Source of the DNA: Sporosarcina beigongshangi
GTDB lineage: Bacteria > Actinomycetota > Actinomycetes > Actinomycetales > Micrococcaceae
Assembly (NCBI RefSeq): GCF_016820535.1
Contig: NZ_JADHDY010000015.1
Span: 434 to 64,433, forward strand
Length of the DNA: 64,000 nucleotides
Direction of reading: 5' to 3'
This document shows, piece by piece, positions 8,623-17,533 of this stretch (position 1 is its first letter; each line of letters begins with the position of its first letter). Under the pieces are notes generated by a model. The model was not told the origin of the DNA, did not search any database, and was given only the letters and a program-made list of their open reading frames with translations. The translations under genes and the position numbers were made by a program.

Positions 8623-9668
8623 GCCTGTCATTTGAGGCCGTCCTGGCCGCCCGCAATGTCGATGTCTCGTTGCACGTGGAACCGGGCGAAACCGTGGCCG
8701 TCATGGGGCCCAACGGCGCGGGCAAGTCCTCCGTGGTGCAGTCCCTCGCCGGCCTCCTCAAGCCCGATTCCGGTCTGGCCGTCCTCGATGGGGAACCACT
8801 GTTCCAGCTTCCCGGCGACGCCCCCGATCTCTGGCTGCCCCCGCACGCCCGCGGTGTCGGCCTGCTGGCGCAGGAGCCCCTGCTCTTCCCGCATCTGACC
8901 GTGCTGGACAATGTGGCATTCGGCCCACGCAGCCGGGGCGCATCCCGGCGCGACAGCCGCGACGCCGCCCGCCGCTGGCTGACCGAGGTGCACGCCGCAG
9001 AGCTTGCCCGGCGCATGCCCGCCCAACTCTCCGGCGGCCAGGCGCAGCGGGTGGCCCTGGCCCGTGCGCTCGCCACCGAGCCGGCGCTCCTTCTGCTCGA
9101 CGAACCCATGGCAGCGCTCGACGTCAACAGCGCGCCGTTCCTGCGCAGCCTGCTCAGGCGCGTGCTGGCCGGGCGCCGCGCCATCATCGTCACCCACGAT
9201 GTCCTCGACGCCCTCATGCTCGCCGACCGCATCATCGTCATGGACGGCGGGCGGATCGTGGAATCCGGGCCCACCGCTGCCGTGCTTACCCACCCGCGCA
9301 GCGCCTTCGCCGCCTCACTGGCGGGGCTGAACGTGCTCACCGGCACCTTGGACGGCTCCACCCTGGCGATGCCTGACGGCGGACTGGTCGCCGGCCAGCC
9401 CGCCGGAGGACTGGGTGGGCCTGAAGGCCTGGCTGCGTTCCCGCCGTCGGCCGTGTCAGTGTTCTTGGCGCCGCCGGCGGGCAGCCCTCGGAACTGCTTT
9501 GCCGTGGTGGTGGACGAATTGGAGCCGCAGGGTGGGCACATCCGGGTGCGCGCCGGGGCGCTTGCTGCCGACGTCTCCGCCGCCGCGGTGGCCGAACTGG
9601 GCCTGGCACCGGGCGTGGAGGTGTTCTTCGTGGTCAAGGCCGCGGAGGTGCGCCTCTACCCCGCCTGA
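8619..9668 (+). CDS. modC: Molybdate ABC transporter ATP-binding protein with TOBE domain
   Basis: This 349-aa ATPase drives ModB. It has Walker A GPNGAGKS (residues 30-37), a Q-loop ([11 protein letters not shown]), the signature [15 protein letters not shown], Walker B ALLLLDEP and the switch His in IVTHD. The C-terminal region from about residue 285 is a TOBE/Mop-type domain ([20 protein letters not shown]), as in classical ModC, and may let molybdate feed back on transport. The GTG start is preceded by GGGGAGG and overlaps the modB TGA. Confidence 0.95.
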   Translation: MSLSFEAVLAARNVDVSLHVEPGETVAVMGPNGAGKSSVVQSLAGLLKPDSGLAVLDGEPLFQLPGDAPDLWLPPHARGVGLLAQEPLLFPHLTVLDNVAFGPRSRGASRRDSRDAARRWLTEVHAAELARRMPAQLSGGQAQRVALARALATEPALLLLDEPMAALDVNSAPFLRSLLRRVLAGRRAIIVTHDVLDALMLADRIIVMDGGRIVESGPTAAVLTHPRSAFAASLAGLNVLTGTLDGSTLAMPDGGLVAGQPAGGLGGPEGLAAFPPSAVSVFLAPPAGSPRNCFAVVVDELEPQGGHIRVRAGALAADVSAAAVAELGLAPGVEVFFVVKAAEVRLYPA

Positions 9669-9690
9669 GATTCCCCCCAAGTCCATCGCT

Positions 9691-9740
9691 CTATCACCGT
9701 CCGGGGTGTATCAGCGATCCTTCTATCACCTTCCGGGGTG
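9691..9740. repeat. Two-copy direct repeat CTATCACC[G/T]TCCGGGGTG
   Basis: Two 18-bp copies differ at one base and start 32 bp apart (three helical turns). They lie 22 bp after the modC stop, outside any gene. Function unknown; binding sites or remnants of a small repeat family are both possible. Confidence 0.7.
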
Positions 9741-9990
9741 CTCTCCCGACGCGGCAGATAGTCCGCCATTTTCGTCAGCCCTGCATCAGATAATCAACCA
9801 ATGTCTCCGACGCCGCATCACACATCGGGGCAGGCGCGAAGCGGTCGGCTACTGAGCTGCCCTGTGGAATGGTCGTCGCGGAGTTCAAATCTCCTGCACG
9901 CCGCCTTGAGCCGCCGCACAGGCGCGGCCGCTGCGGCGGCGGCTCGGTTGCGGTCATCGCAGAACCTGCAAAAAGACGGTGTTAAGGCGG

Positions 9991-10019
9991 AAAGCCCTCG
10001 GCCAATGGCCGAGGGCTTT
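9991..10019 (-). terminator. Terminator of the first tRNA-fMet gene
   Basis: A perfect 13-bp stem (9991-10003 with 10007-10019) closes on a 3-nt loop, 10 nt after the tRNA 3' end on the minus strand. The T-run is short (CTTT), but position and strength fit an intrinsic terminator. Confidence 0.8.
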
Positions 10020-10029
10020 CCTCATCAAG

Positions 10030-10103
10030 TTGCGGGGATAGGATTTGAACCTATGACCTCCGGGTTATGAGCCCGGCGAGCTACCGAGCTGCTCCACCCC
10101 GCG
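10030..10103 (-). tRNA. Initiator tRNA-fMet (CAT), copy 1
   Basis: The minus strand reads as a 74-nt tRNA with anticodon CAT. It has the two marks of an initiator: a C1-A72 mismatch in the acceptor stem (CGCGGGG against CCCCGCA) and three G-C pairs next to the anticodon loop (GGG CTCATAA CCC). The 3' CCA is not encoded. The T-arm contains GGTTCAAATCC. A promoter (10115-10143) and a terminator (9991-10019) flank it. A second, nearly identical copy lies at 49578-49651. Confidence 0.97.
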
Positions 10104-10114
10104 TTGCGTCCTCA

Positions 10115-10143
10115 ACAGTACATGCGTTTGCCGGAAACACCAA
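10115..10143 (-). promoter_or_regulatory. Promoter of tRNA-fMet copy 1
   Basis: On the minus strand TTGGTG (10138-10143) and TACTGT (10115-10120) are separated by 17 bp. The -10 lies 11 nt before the mature 5' end of the tRNA. Confidence 0.7.
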
Positions 10144-10238
10144 CTTGACGGACTCTCCCGCCCAATCAGTGATGCGGCGTTGGCGGAAAAGGCGGATTAT
10201 GTGCCGCGTTCCAGGGGGCCTAGAGGGTGGCGGCGGGG

Positions 10239-11015
10239 TCAGCGGTTTTTGAATTCGGCTGGCCGCTTTTCCATGAACGCGGCCATGCCCTCCTTTTGGT
10301 CTTCCGTGGCGAAGCAGGAGTAGATGCCGCGGCGCTCGTGCCGGATGCCCTCAGCCAACGTGGACTCGAAGGCTGCGTTGACTGCTTCCTTGGCGATCAT
10401 GGCGACCGGCTTCGACATCGACGCAATCGTCGCGGCGGTGGCCATGGCGTCCTCCAGCAGCGAGTCCAGCGGCACCACGCGTGCCACAAGCCCGGCTTGC
10501 TCCGCCTCCGCGGCACCCATGACGCGCCCCGTCAGCACCATCTCCATGGCCTTGGCCTTGCCGACGGCGCGGGTCAGGCGCTGCGAACCGCCCATGCCGG
10601 GGATGACGCCGAGCTTGATTTCCGGCTGGCCAAACTTGGCGTTGTCGGCGGCGATGATGAAGTCGGCGATCATGGCCAGCTCACAGCCGCCGCCCAGGGC
10701 GTGCCCCGCCACAGCCGCCACCATGGGCGTGCGGACCCGGGCCAGCTCGTCCCAGACCGAGAACCAGTTGGCCTGGTACATCTCAATGGATGACATGTGC
10801 GCCATCTCCTTGATGTCGGCACCGGCCGCAAAGGCGCGGGAGGAGCCAGTGATGACGATGGCACCCACGGAGGGGTCGGCGTCGTACGCCTGTGCGGCGG
10901 CGAGGATCTCATGCCCCATGGCGTCGCTGAGGGCATTCAGCGCCTCGGGGCGGTTGAGCGTGATCAGGCCGACCCGGCCGCGCTGTTCGGTCAGGATGAA
11001 AGAATGCTGCGTCAT
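10239..11015 (-). CDS. Enoyl-CoA hydratase (crotonase), last gene of the valine operon
   Basis: This 258-aa crotonase hydrates 2-enoyl-CoA esters. Both catalytic glutamates are in place: GGGCELAM and [16 protein letters not shown]. The oxyanion-hole loop reads [10 protein letters not shown]. It is the last gene of a run with an isobutyryl-CoA-type dehydrogenase, 3-hydroxyisobutyryl-CoA hydrolase and mmsB, so its natural substrate there is probably methacrylyl-CoA, giving 3-hydroxyisobutyryl-CoA. Closely similar proteins act on crotonyl-CoA as well, so wider use is likely. The ribosome site is weak (GGAA 11 nt upstream). Confidence 0.92.
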   Translation of the reverse strand: MTQHSFILTEQRGRVGLITLNRPEALNALSDAMGHEILAAAQAYDADPSVGAIVITGSSRAFAAGADIKEMAHMSSIEMYQANWFSVWDELARVRTPMVAAVAGHALGGGCELAMIADFIIAADNAKFGQPEIKLGVIPGMGGSQRLTRAVGKAKAMEMVLTGRVMGAAEAEQAGLVARVVPLDSLLEDAMATAATIASMSKPVAMIAKEAVNAAFESTLAEGIRHERRGIYSCFATEDQKEGMAAFMEKRPAEFKNR

Positions 11016-11085
11016 GAAATGGGGTTCCGTTCGGTTCAGGTGGGTGCCGTCGCGGGACGGCGAGTCCGGTGGCAGGCAGAAGGGG

Positions 11086-12066
11086 CTAGTCGGTTTTGGT
11101 GCCTTGGCTGTCGGCCCGGATGGTGTTGATGATGCCGGAGAAGTCAGTACCCGCTCCGCCGTGCAGCGCGAATTCGCGGTAGATTTCCTCGGCGGAGCGG
11201 CCCAGCACGGCGTCGACGCCGGTGGCGTTGAGCGCCTCGACGGCCAGGCCCAGGTCCTTGGCCATGAGGGCCCCGGCGAATCCGGGCTGGTAGTCGCGGT
11301 TGGCGGGGCTGGTGGGAACGGGTCCGGGGACGGGGCAGTTGGTGGTCAGCGCCCAGCACTGGCCGGAAGCGTTGGCGGCGACGTCGTACAGCGCCTGGTT
11401 GCTCAGCCCCAGCTTTTCGCCGAGCACAAACGCCTCGCTGACGGCGATCATGGACACGCCCAGAATCATGTTGTTGCACACCTTGGCGGCCTGCCCGGCA
11501 CCGGGCCCGCCACACAGCACGATGCGCCGGCCCATGACCTCAAAGAGCGGCCCCGCCGCGGCGAAGTCCTCCTCGGCTCCGCCCACCATGAACGTCAGGG
11601 TGCCGGCCTCGGCGCCCATGACGCCGCCGGAGACGGGTGCGTCCAGGCCCCGGTGCCCGCTGGCCACCACCATCTCGTGGGCGGTGCGGGCGTCTTCCAC
11701 CGAAATGGTGGAGCATTCAAGGAACAGGGCGCCCGGCTTGGCCGCGGCCAGAAGCCCGCCCCCGGGGCCTTCGCCTTCAAACGCTGCGAAGACATGCTTG
11801 CCGGCGGGCAGCATGGTGATGATGACGTCAGCGCCGTCGGCTGCGGCGGCACTGGAGGGCGCCACGACCACGCCGGCCCCGGCGGCGGCCTCGAGGGCCG
11901 CCGGCACCACGTCGAAGCCGGTGACCGGATACCCTGCGGCCACCAGGTTCGCGGCCATGGGCCCGCCCATGTGGCCCAGGCCGATGAAGGCCACCTTGGT
12001 GTCGGCGGGGCCGGCCGTCCCTGCGGCGGCCCCGGTTGCGGCTCGAACAGAAGATTCATCGCTCAT
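11086..12066 (-). CDS. mmsB: 3-hydroxyisobutyrate dehydrogenase
   Basis: This 326-aa NAD-dependent enzyme oxidises 3-hydroxyisobutyrate to methylmalonate semialdehyde in valine breakdown. Domains: an N-terminal Rossmann fold ([15 protein letters not shown], about residues 29-43), the substrate motif [12 protein letters not shown], the catalytic Lys in [14 protein letters not shown], and the C-terminal helical domain ([17 protein letters not shown]). A 25-residue Ala-rich extension precedes the Rossmann fold. AAAAGGAAA lies before the ATG. The next enzyme of the pathway, MmsA, is not in this window. Confidence 0.94.
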   Translation of the reverse strand: MSDESSVRAATGAAAGTAGPADTKVAFIGLGHMGGPMAANLVAAGYPVTGFDVVPAALEAAAGAGVVVAPSSAAAADGADVIITMLPAGKHVFAAFEGEGPGGGLLAAAKPGALFLECSTISVEDARTAHEMVVASGHRGLDAPVSGGVMGAEAGTLTFMVGGAEEDFAAAGPLFEVMGRRIVLCGGPGAGQAAKVCNNMILGVSMIAVSEAFVLGEKLGLSNQALYDVAANASGQCWALTTNCPVPGPVPTSPANRDYQPGFAGALMAKDLGLAVEALNATGVDAVLGRSAEEIYREFALHGGAGTDFSGIINTIRADSQGTKTD

Positions 12067-12117
12067 GGCAGTTTCCTTTTCTCATCGTCACTACAGCACT
12101 TAGCCAAACAACAGCAA

Positions 12118-13182
12118 TTATCCAACGTTTTCGACGGCGGCCTCCGCCAGTCCCAGCTCCAGCCCGCCCAAGTCCGCAAAGGCGTCCCGGACCACGTCCG
12201 CCGGCACCGCGGCCAGCGTTGCCGGGTTCCACGCCGGGTTGCGGTCCTTGTCCACAAGTTGCGCCCGGATGCCCTCGGCGAAATCCGGCCAGCGCAGGGC
12301 CCGCAGCGACACCCGCAGGTCCTGGTTCAGCACCGCTTCGAGGGAGCCCAGCACCCGGGCCCGGCGCAGCGCGGCGAGGGTCACCGTCACGGCCGTCGGC
12401 GACTTGGCCGCAATGGTCTCCGCAGCTGCCTCAGCCGCGGGATCACCCGCGCGGGCCAGGCGCCCAAGGATGGTTCCGGCGTCGTCCGGGGCGTAGCACT
12501 CATCAATCCACCAGCGCTGCGCGGCCAGCGGGGACTCCGGCGCCACCTGCCCGTAGCGGCCGACGGCGGCGCCCGCCTGGCGCTCGGCCAACTCGGCAAC
12601 CATCGTGGGCAGGACAGCGGAATCGATGTAGTGGCTGGCCAGGCCCATGGCGACGGCGTCGGCGCCGCTGACCATCCCGCCGGTGAGCGCTGCATGGGTG
12701 CCCAGCTCGCCGGGGGCGCGGGATAGCAGCCATAGTCCGCCCACGTCCGGGACAAATCCGATCCCTGTCTCCGGCATGCCGATCCGGGAGCGCTCGGTGA
12801 CGATCCGGTGCGAGGCGTGCGCGGAGATGCCCACGCCGCCGCCCAGCACCACCCCGTCCATGAGCGTGACCACGGGCTTGGGGTAGCGGGCGATGCGGGC
12901 GTTGAGGTGGTATTCGTCGCGCCAGAACGCTTCGCTTTCGTTGCCGCCGTTGCGGGCGTCGTGGTAGATGGAGACGATGTCCCCGCCGGCACACAACCCC
13001 CGCTCGCCGGCACCGGAAATCAGGACGGTTGAAACGGCGTCGTCCTTCTCCCACTCATCCAGGGCGGCCGCGATGGCGAGGACCATGCCGTGGTTGAGCG
13101 CGTTGATGGCCTCAGGCCGGTTGAGGACCAGGTGCCCCAGCGTCCCGGAGCGCTGCACGAGAACGTCGTTGTTGTTGTCCAT
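12118..13182 (-). CDS. 3-hydroxyisobutyryl-CoA hydrolase
   Basis: This 354-aa crotonase-fold enzyme splits CoA from 3-hydroxyisobutyryl-CoA in valine breakdown and so keeps toxic methacrylyl-CoA low. The family signature is clear: GLCAGGDIVSIY, then MPETGIGFVPDVGG with the catalytic Glu and Asp, and a longer C-terminal half than plain hydratases. I start it at 13182, where GGAGG sits 9 nt upstream; the GTG at 13197 would overlap that site. It lies 15 bp after the dehydrogenase stop in the same operon. Confidence 0.94.
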   Translation of the reverse strand: MDNNNDVLVQRSGTLGHLVLNRPEAINALNHGMVLAIAAALDEWEKDDAVSTVLISGAGERGLCAGGDIVSIYHDARNGGNESEAFWRDEYHLNARIARYPKPVVTLMDGVVLGGGVGISAHASHRIVTERSRIGMPETGIGFVPDVGGLWLLSRAPGELGTHAALTGGMVSGADAVAMGLASHYIDSAVLPTMVAELAERQAGAAVGRYGQVAPESPLAAQRWWIDECYAPDDAGTILGRLARAGDPAAEAAAETIAAKSPTAVTVTLAALRRARVLGSLEAVLNQDLRVSLRALRWPDFAEGIRAQLVDKDRNPAWNPATLAAVPADVVRDAFADLGGLELGLAEAAVENVG

Positions 13183-13197
13183 AAAGCCATCCTCCAC

Positions 13198-14337
13198 TTA
13201 TTGGCGCTCGACGGCCAGACGGCCAATGATCAAGCGCATGATTTCGTTGCTGCCTTCAAGAATTTGGTGCACGCGCAGGTCGCGGACCAGCTTCTCGAGG
13301 CCGTATTCGCTGAGGTAGCCGTAGCCGCCGTGCAGCTGCAGGGCCCGGTTGGCCACGTCGAAGCCAGCATCCGTGGCCACCATTTTCGCCATGGCGCACA
13401 GCTTGACGGTGTCAGGGGCGCCGGCGTCCAAAGCCTCCGCGGCGCGCATGAGCATGGTCCGGGAGAGTTCCAGGTCCGTGTCCATCTCGGCAATCGCGAA
13501 CAGCAGGTGCTGCTTGTCGATGAGCGGACCGCCAAAGGCCTGCCGCTCCTTCAGGTACGCGATGGACTTCTCCAGCGCCAGGCGTCCTCCGCCCAGGGAG
13601 CAGGCTCCGATGTTGACGCGGCCGCCGTTGAGGCCCTTCATGGCGATGCCGAAACCGTCGCCCTCCTCGCCGAGCCGGTTGCCCACGGGGATGCGCACGT
13701 CATCGAAGACCACCTGGCGGGTGGGCTGGGCGCGCCAGCCCATCTTCTTCTCATTCGCGCCGAAACTGAGGCCTTCCGCATCCTTGGGAACCACGACGGC
13801 GGTGATCCCCCGGGCGCCCTTGTCGGCTGTGCGGACCATCACCAGATACCAGGCCGAGGAACCGGCGCCGGAGATGAACTGCTTGGTGCCGTTGATGACG
13901 TAGTGGTCGCCGTCGCGGACGGCGCGGGTGGTGATGGCGGCGGCGTCCGAGCCCACGCCGGGTTCGGAGAGACAGTAGCTGGTCAGCTCGGTCATGGCCG
14001 TGATGCCGGGGAGCCATGCTGCGCGTTGTTCGTCGTTGCCGAAGGCGTCGATCATCCATGCCACCATGTTATGGATGGAGATGTAGGCGGCGATGGTGGG
14101 GTCCACGGCGGCCAGTTCCTCAAAGATCAGCACGGCGTCGGCACGGCTCAGCCCGGAGCCGCCGTGCTCCTCCCCCACATAGATCCCGCCCATGCCCAGG
14201 GCGCCGGCCTCGGCCAGCACGTCTACCGGGAAATGCTTGTTCTCATCCCAGTCGGCGGTGTGCGGGGCCAGGGCGGAGGCTGCGAAGTCGCGCACCATCT
14301 CCACCACCGCCTCTTGCTCGGGGGTTGGCTGGTACAT
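13198..14337 (-). CDS. Acyl-CoA dehydrogenase, isobutyryl-CoA type
   Basis: This 379-aa flavoenzyme removes two hydrogens from an acyl-CoA and passes electrons to ETF. It has the FAD-contact motif SYCLSEPGVGSDAAAI and ends with the loop HQILEGSNEIMRLIIGR, where Glu is in the usual catalytic position. With 3-hydroxyisobutyryl-CoA hydrolase and mmsB downstream, isobutyryl-CoA is the likely substrate (valine pathway). The strong site AAAAGGAGG sets the start at 14337; the frame extends upstream only as unrelated Pro/Arg-rich sequence. etfA and etfB are in the same direction upstream. Confidence 0.93.
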   Translation of the reverse strand: MYQPTPEQEAVVEMVRDFAASALAPHTADWDENKHFPVDVLAEAGALGMGGIYVGEEHGGSGLSRADAVLIFEELAAVDPTIAAYISIHNMVAWMIDAFGNDEQRAAWLPGITAMTELTSYCLSEPGVGSDAAAITTRAVRDGDHYVINGTKQFISGAGSSAWYLVMVRTADKGARGITAVVVPKDAEGLSFGANEKKMGWRAQPTRQVVFDDVRIPVGNRLGEEGDGFGIAMKGLNGGRVNIGACSLGGGRLALEKSIAYLKERQAFGGPLIDKQHLLFAIAEMDTDLELSRTMLMRAAEALDAGAPDTVKLCAMAKMVATDAGFDVANRALQLHGGYGYLSEYGLEKLVRDLRVHQILEGSNEIMRLIIGRLAVERQ

Positions 14338-14488
14338 GGTGCCTCCTTTTGCCGCGTCGTTGCGGCCTCGGTGCTGAGGTGGCGGGTGGCCATCTCCGGG
14401 CGGCCGGCAGCCGCCCAAGGTGTCGGGCCCGGGGGTGGCGGGCCCTGCTGGCGGCCCCGACCTGGGGACGGGCCGCAAGCGGCGACGG

Positions 14489-14510
14489 CGGCACCCAAGG
14501 TGGGGTGCCG
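14489..14510 (-). terminator. Possible hairpin after the cytochrome b-like gene
   Basis: An 8-bp stem (14489-14496 with 14503-14510) lies 12 nt past the minus-strand stop of the cytochrome b-like gene, inside a 184-bp very GC-rich gap. There is no T-run, so it may only reduce readthrough into the dehydrogenase gene. Confidence 0.4.
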
Positions 14511-14521
14511 ACGTCGTACTT

Positions 14522-15475
14522 CTATTTGGTGACCTTGCCCATCAGGGATGCGACGGGTCGCAGGAAGAGCGGCTGGGCCAGGAACCAGGCCGCGGCAATG
14601 ACCACGAGGGAGGCGGCGAAGATGCCGAAGCCCCACCAGTTGACGGCGTCGGACGAGGCGTACATGTGGTTGAGGTTGCGCAGGGCGCCGGTGGCCAGGA
14701 CCAGGGTGACGTGGACCACGATGAAGGCGACGAAGTAGATCATGACGGGGAAGTGCAGTGCGCGGGCGGCCTGGATGGGGTATACCTTGTTCAGCGTGGC
14801 GGCGTTCTTGGGCCAGGCGCCGGACATGCGCAGGCCGGTGGCGATGGCGAGCGGGGCGGCGATGAAGACCGTGATGAAGTAGGTCAGCAGCTGCAGGCCG
14901 TTGTAGTTGACCCAGCCGTTGTCGGTGGGCCAGTCGAGCGAGAGGTACTGCAGGCCGGCGGAGATGGCGTTGGGGAACACATCCCAGCTGGTGGGGACGA
15001 TGCGCATCCACTGGCCGGTGGCGAACAGGACAATGATGAAGACGATGCCGTTGAGCACCCAGAGGGCGTCGAGCGTCAGGTGGAACCAGAGGTCGAGGCT
15101 GATCTTGGTGGGGTTGCCCTTCGTTTTGACCAGGCCCTTGTTGTTGCGGATCCAGTGCGCGGCCGGGCGCTTGGTGGTGCGGACCGCCCAGCCCGAGCGG
15201 ATGATCAGGAAGATGAAGAACATGTTCAGGAAGTGCTGCCAGCCCAGCCAGGCGGGGATGCCCACAGGCGCGCCGGCGGGAAGTTCAGACTCTCCCGGGT
15301 AGGTTGCCATGAAATCCTTGACGGGGTCCAGGCCGGTCAGCAGGCGCGCCACCAGGACACCGATTCCGAGAAGAATGATGAGGGCGCCCGCGGAGACGCC
15401 GATTCTGGCCCACAGGCCCAGGCCGTTCCAGCGCTCGGTGATGCCGGCGGCCTGCTTGGTCTTGGGTGTCGACAT
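14522..15475 (-). CDS. Cytochrome b/b6-like membrane protein (FdnI/HyaC-type cytochrome b)
   Basis: This 317-aa protein has about five to six membrane helices (near 27-48, 83-97, 138-158, 198-216, 243-266, 285-305). Histidines sit where di-heme cytochrome b subunits bind heme: [30 protein letters not shown] and [10 protein letters not shown]. Such proteins carry electrons between a membrane-bound dehydrogenase and quinone. No formate dehydrogenase or hydrogenase gene is nearby; instead it sits between etfA and an acyl-CoA dehydrogenase. It could therefore take part in electron flow from acyl-CoA oxidation to the quinone pool. That role is inference; the fold call is firm. Confidence 0.8.
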   Translation of the reverse strand: MSTPKTKQAAGITERWNGLGLWARIGVSAGALIILLGIGVLVARLLTGLDPVKDFMATYPGESELPAGAPVGIPAWLGWQHFLNMFFIFLIIRSGWAVRTTKRPAAHWIRNNKGLVKTKGNPTKISLDLWFHLTLDALWVLNGIVFIIVLFATGQWMRIVPTSWDVFPNAISAGLQYLSLDWPTDNGWVNYNGLQLLTYFITVFIAAPLAIATGLRMSGAWPKNAATLNKVYPIQAARALHFPVMIYFVAFIVVHVTLVLATGALRNLNHMYASSDAVNWWGFGIFAASLVVIAAAWFLAQPLFLRPVASLMGKVTK

Positions 15476-15662
15476 TCTGGGAAAACCTCTTTCACATAAC
15501 TTCCTGCGGGAGCGGCCAGCTGGTGGCGCTGCCGTTGTGCAACTTTATTTGTAACAGGTGCCGGGGCGATTCCCTCCATTGTCCGTCATGCGGAGCCACG
15601 GATGCAGGCAGGGCACGGAGGCGGGGCCGGGGCGCGGGGAGGCACGGGGCGCGGGCGCAGCT

Positions 15663-16631
15663 TTACTGCGGCCGCGCAGCGAGGGCTTCGATGAGCTGGG
15701 GCACCACGGTGAAAACGTCCCCCACAATCCCAAAGTCGGCCACGTCAAAGATGGGCGAGTCGCCGTCCTTGTTGATGGCCACGATGGTCTTGGCGGTCTG
15801 CATGCCGGCCCGGTGCTGGATGGCCCCGGAAATGCCGAGGGCAATGTACAGCTGCGGGGAGACGCTGACGCCCGTCTGCCCCACCTGCGCGTGCTGGTCC
15901 ACGTAGCCGGCGTCGACGGCGGCCCGGGAGGCGCCAACCGCGGCACCAAGCGCATCGGCAAGCTGCTCGACGAGGGCGAAGTTTTCCTTGGAACCCAGGC
16001 CGCGGCCTCCGGAGACCACGGTCTTGGCGGTGCGCAGTTCCGGGCGTGCGCTGGTGGCAGGGGCGTCGTGGACGGCCGTGACCCGGGCGCCGGGCACCGT
16101 GCCTGTGAGCTGAGAGGTGACGATTTCGACGGCGCCGCCCCCTTCGCTGGTGACGCCGTCGATGGCGCCCTGCCGAACGGTGACGATGGGCAGCCCGCCC
16201 TCAACGGTGGATTCCACGTCATAGGCGCCGCCAAAGATGGAGTGGCCAGCAACGATCCGGTCGCCGTCAAGGCGCAGCGACACGGCGTCCGCCAGCAGGG
16301 CTCCGCCCACGCGGACGGCCAGACGGCCGGCGATCTCCCGGCCGTCAGCCGAGTTGGACACCACGACGGCGGCCGGGGAGTACGCGGCCACGGCGGTCTC
16401 GAGGGCTTCCACGGCCGGGCCGGTCAGCATTGCGCCCGCCTGCTCGCCAATGCCCTGGTGGATCAGGGAGGCTCCGGCCTGGCCGAGCGCCACTGTCGCC
16501 TCCGGGCTGACTTCACTGGCCACGACGGCGACGGGCGTTCCCAGGGCAGCGGCCGCGGCCAGCAGGCCCCTGGCGGAGCCGGCAACGCCGCCGGCGGGAG
16601 AGGTTTCAACAAATACAAGAATGTTTGCCAT
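15663..16631 (-). CDS. etfA: Electron transfer flavoprotein alpha subunit
   Basis: This 322-aa subunit holds the redox-active FAD of ETF, the electron acceptor for acyl-CoA dehydrogenases. The family signature is near the C terminus: [18 protein letters not shown] followed by [14 protein letters not shown]. The N-terminal domain is typical ([21 protein letters not shown]). AGGAAGG precedes the ATG. It starts 11 nt after etfB and lies upstream of a cytochrome b-like gene. Three acyl-CoA dehydrogenases in this window could use it. Confidence 0.96.
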   Translation of the reverse strand: MANILVFVETSPAGGVAGSARGLLAAAAALGTPVAVVASEVSPEATVALGQAGASLIHQGIGEQAGAMLTGPAVEALETAVAAYSPAAVVVSNSADGREIAGRLAVRVGGALLADAVSLRLDGDRIVAGHSIFGGAYDVESTVEGGLPIVTVRQGAIDGVTSEGGGAVEIVTSQLTGTVPGARVTAVHDAPATSARPELRTAKTVVSGGRGLGSKENFALVEQLADALGAAVGASRAAVDAGYVDQHAQVGQTGVSVSPQLYIALGISGAIQHRAGMQTAKTIVAINKDGDSPIFDVADFGIVGDVFTVVPQLIEALAARPQ

Positions 16632-16642
16632 CGGGTGCCTTC

Positions 16643-17410
16643 CTAGACCAAGCGGTTTTCAATGAGGTAGCCGGCCAGCTGGGTGCCGGCCGTGCCGTCG
16701 TCTTCAATCTTGCGTCCGGCCTCACGGGCGGGGCGTTCGCTGTGGGAGAGCACGACGGCGCGGGCCGGGGTCGCGGCCACGTCAAGGTCGGCGGCGGCCA
16801 CCGTGGCGACGGGCTTGCGCTTGGCCGTCAGGATGCCCTTGAAGTTGGGGAATCGGGCCTCGGCCGTGCGCTCCGTGACGGTGACGACGGCAGGCAGGGC
16901 GGCCGTGACATCCAGCGACCCGGAGTCCGCCGAGCGCTCGCCGCTGACCGTGCCATCGCCCAGGACGACGGCGTTCAGCCCGCCCACGAGCGGCAGTCCC
17001 AGGTGCTCGGCGACCATGGCCGGAACCACGCCGCCGCGGCCGTCGGTGGACTCGTTGCCGGCGAGGATGACATCGGCACCCGTCCCGCGGATCGCTGCTG
17101 CGAGCACCGCGGCGGTGCGGGCCGCATCGGAGCCGGCCAATCCGCCGTCGAGCACATGAATGCCGGAGTCCGCACCCATGGACAGGGCCTTGCGGATGGC
17201 CTTCGCCGCCTCCTCCGGGCCCATCGCCAGGACCACAATCTCGGTGGACTTGTCCGCATCCTTCACGCGCAGCGCCACCTCGAGGGCCCGCTCGTTGATC
17301 TCATCCACAACGTTGTCGGCGGCGTCCCGGTCCAGCCAGCCGGTGGCGGGGACGAGCGTGCGCTCCTCCGCCGTGTCCGGCACTTGTTTGATGAGTACGA
17401 CGATCTTCAT
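16643..17410 (-). CDS. etfB: Electron transfer flavoprotein beta subunit
   Basis: This 255-aa partner of EtfA begins MKIVVLIKQVPDTAEER and carries the AMP/recognition-loop region (VILAGNESTDGRGGVVPAMVAEHLGLP). GAAGGGG before the ATG at 17410 sets the start; the upstream extension of the frame is not family-like. It is the first gene of the etfB-etfA transcript. The gap to the divergent MarR gene holds repeated TACTAGGTA boxes that may control it. Confidence 0.96.
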   Translation of the reverse strand: MKIVVLIKQVPDTAEERTLVPATGWLDRDAADNVVDEINERALEVALRVKDADKSTEIVVLAMGPEEAAKAIRKALSMGADSGIHVLDGGLAGSDAARTAAVLAAAIRGTGADVILAGNESTDGRGGVVPAMVAEHLGLPLVGGLNAVVLGDGTVSGERSADSGSLDVTAALPAVVTVTERTAEARFPNFKGILTAKRKPVATVAAADLDVAATPARAVVLSHSERPAREAGRKIEDDGTAGTQLAGYLIENRLV

Positions 17411-17454
17411 TGATGGCCCCTTCAAGGTCTGTGTTTCAGGTCTCATTGGAAGAA

Positions 17455-17485
17455 TACTAGGTACCACTAGCATTTACTAGGTATC
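17455..17485. promoter_or_regulatory. Candidate MarR operator between etfB and marR
   Basis: TACTAGGTA occurs twice on the same strand (17455-17463 and 17475-17483), exactly 20 bp apart, or two helical turns. CTAG also occurs between them, giving CTAG-N6-CTAG inverted symmetry. A weak plus-strand promoter for marR (TTGGAA at 17446-17451, 16 bp, TAGCAT at 17468-17473) overlaps the boxes. On the minus strand TAGTAT (17454-17459) may be the -10 for etfB. Confidence 0.55.
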
Positions 17486-17533
17486 CCAAGTAAATTGTTG
17501 TCCCTGTTGGTGTTGCCGAAGAAAGGATGCGCC

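Larger units (their letters stand above)
9669..10029. other. Gene-free gap with a short direct repeat, between modC and a tRNA
   Basis: These 361 bp hold no convincing gene. After modC come two copies of CTATCACC[G/T]TCCGGGGTG (9691-9708 and 9723-9740, 32 bp apart). The middle part, 9741-9990, shows only a fortuitous T-arm-like hairpin (around 9880-9900) and a Gly/Ala-codon-like GC-rich tract. The right end, 9991-10019, is the tRNA terminator. Confidence 0.6.

Noticed and set aside
9866-9910. tRNA-like T-arm (GGAGTTCAAATCTCC) and D-arm-like bases nearby
   Set aside because: The T-arm would be on the plus strand and the D-arm-like bases on the minus strand, with no matching acceptor stem, so there is no tRNA and no convincing att remnant.
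10324-12726. 800-codon plus-strand open frame
   Set aside because: It lies opposite the enoyl-CoA hydratase, mmsB and hydrolase genes and has no domain; it is a high-GC shadow frame.
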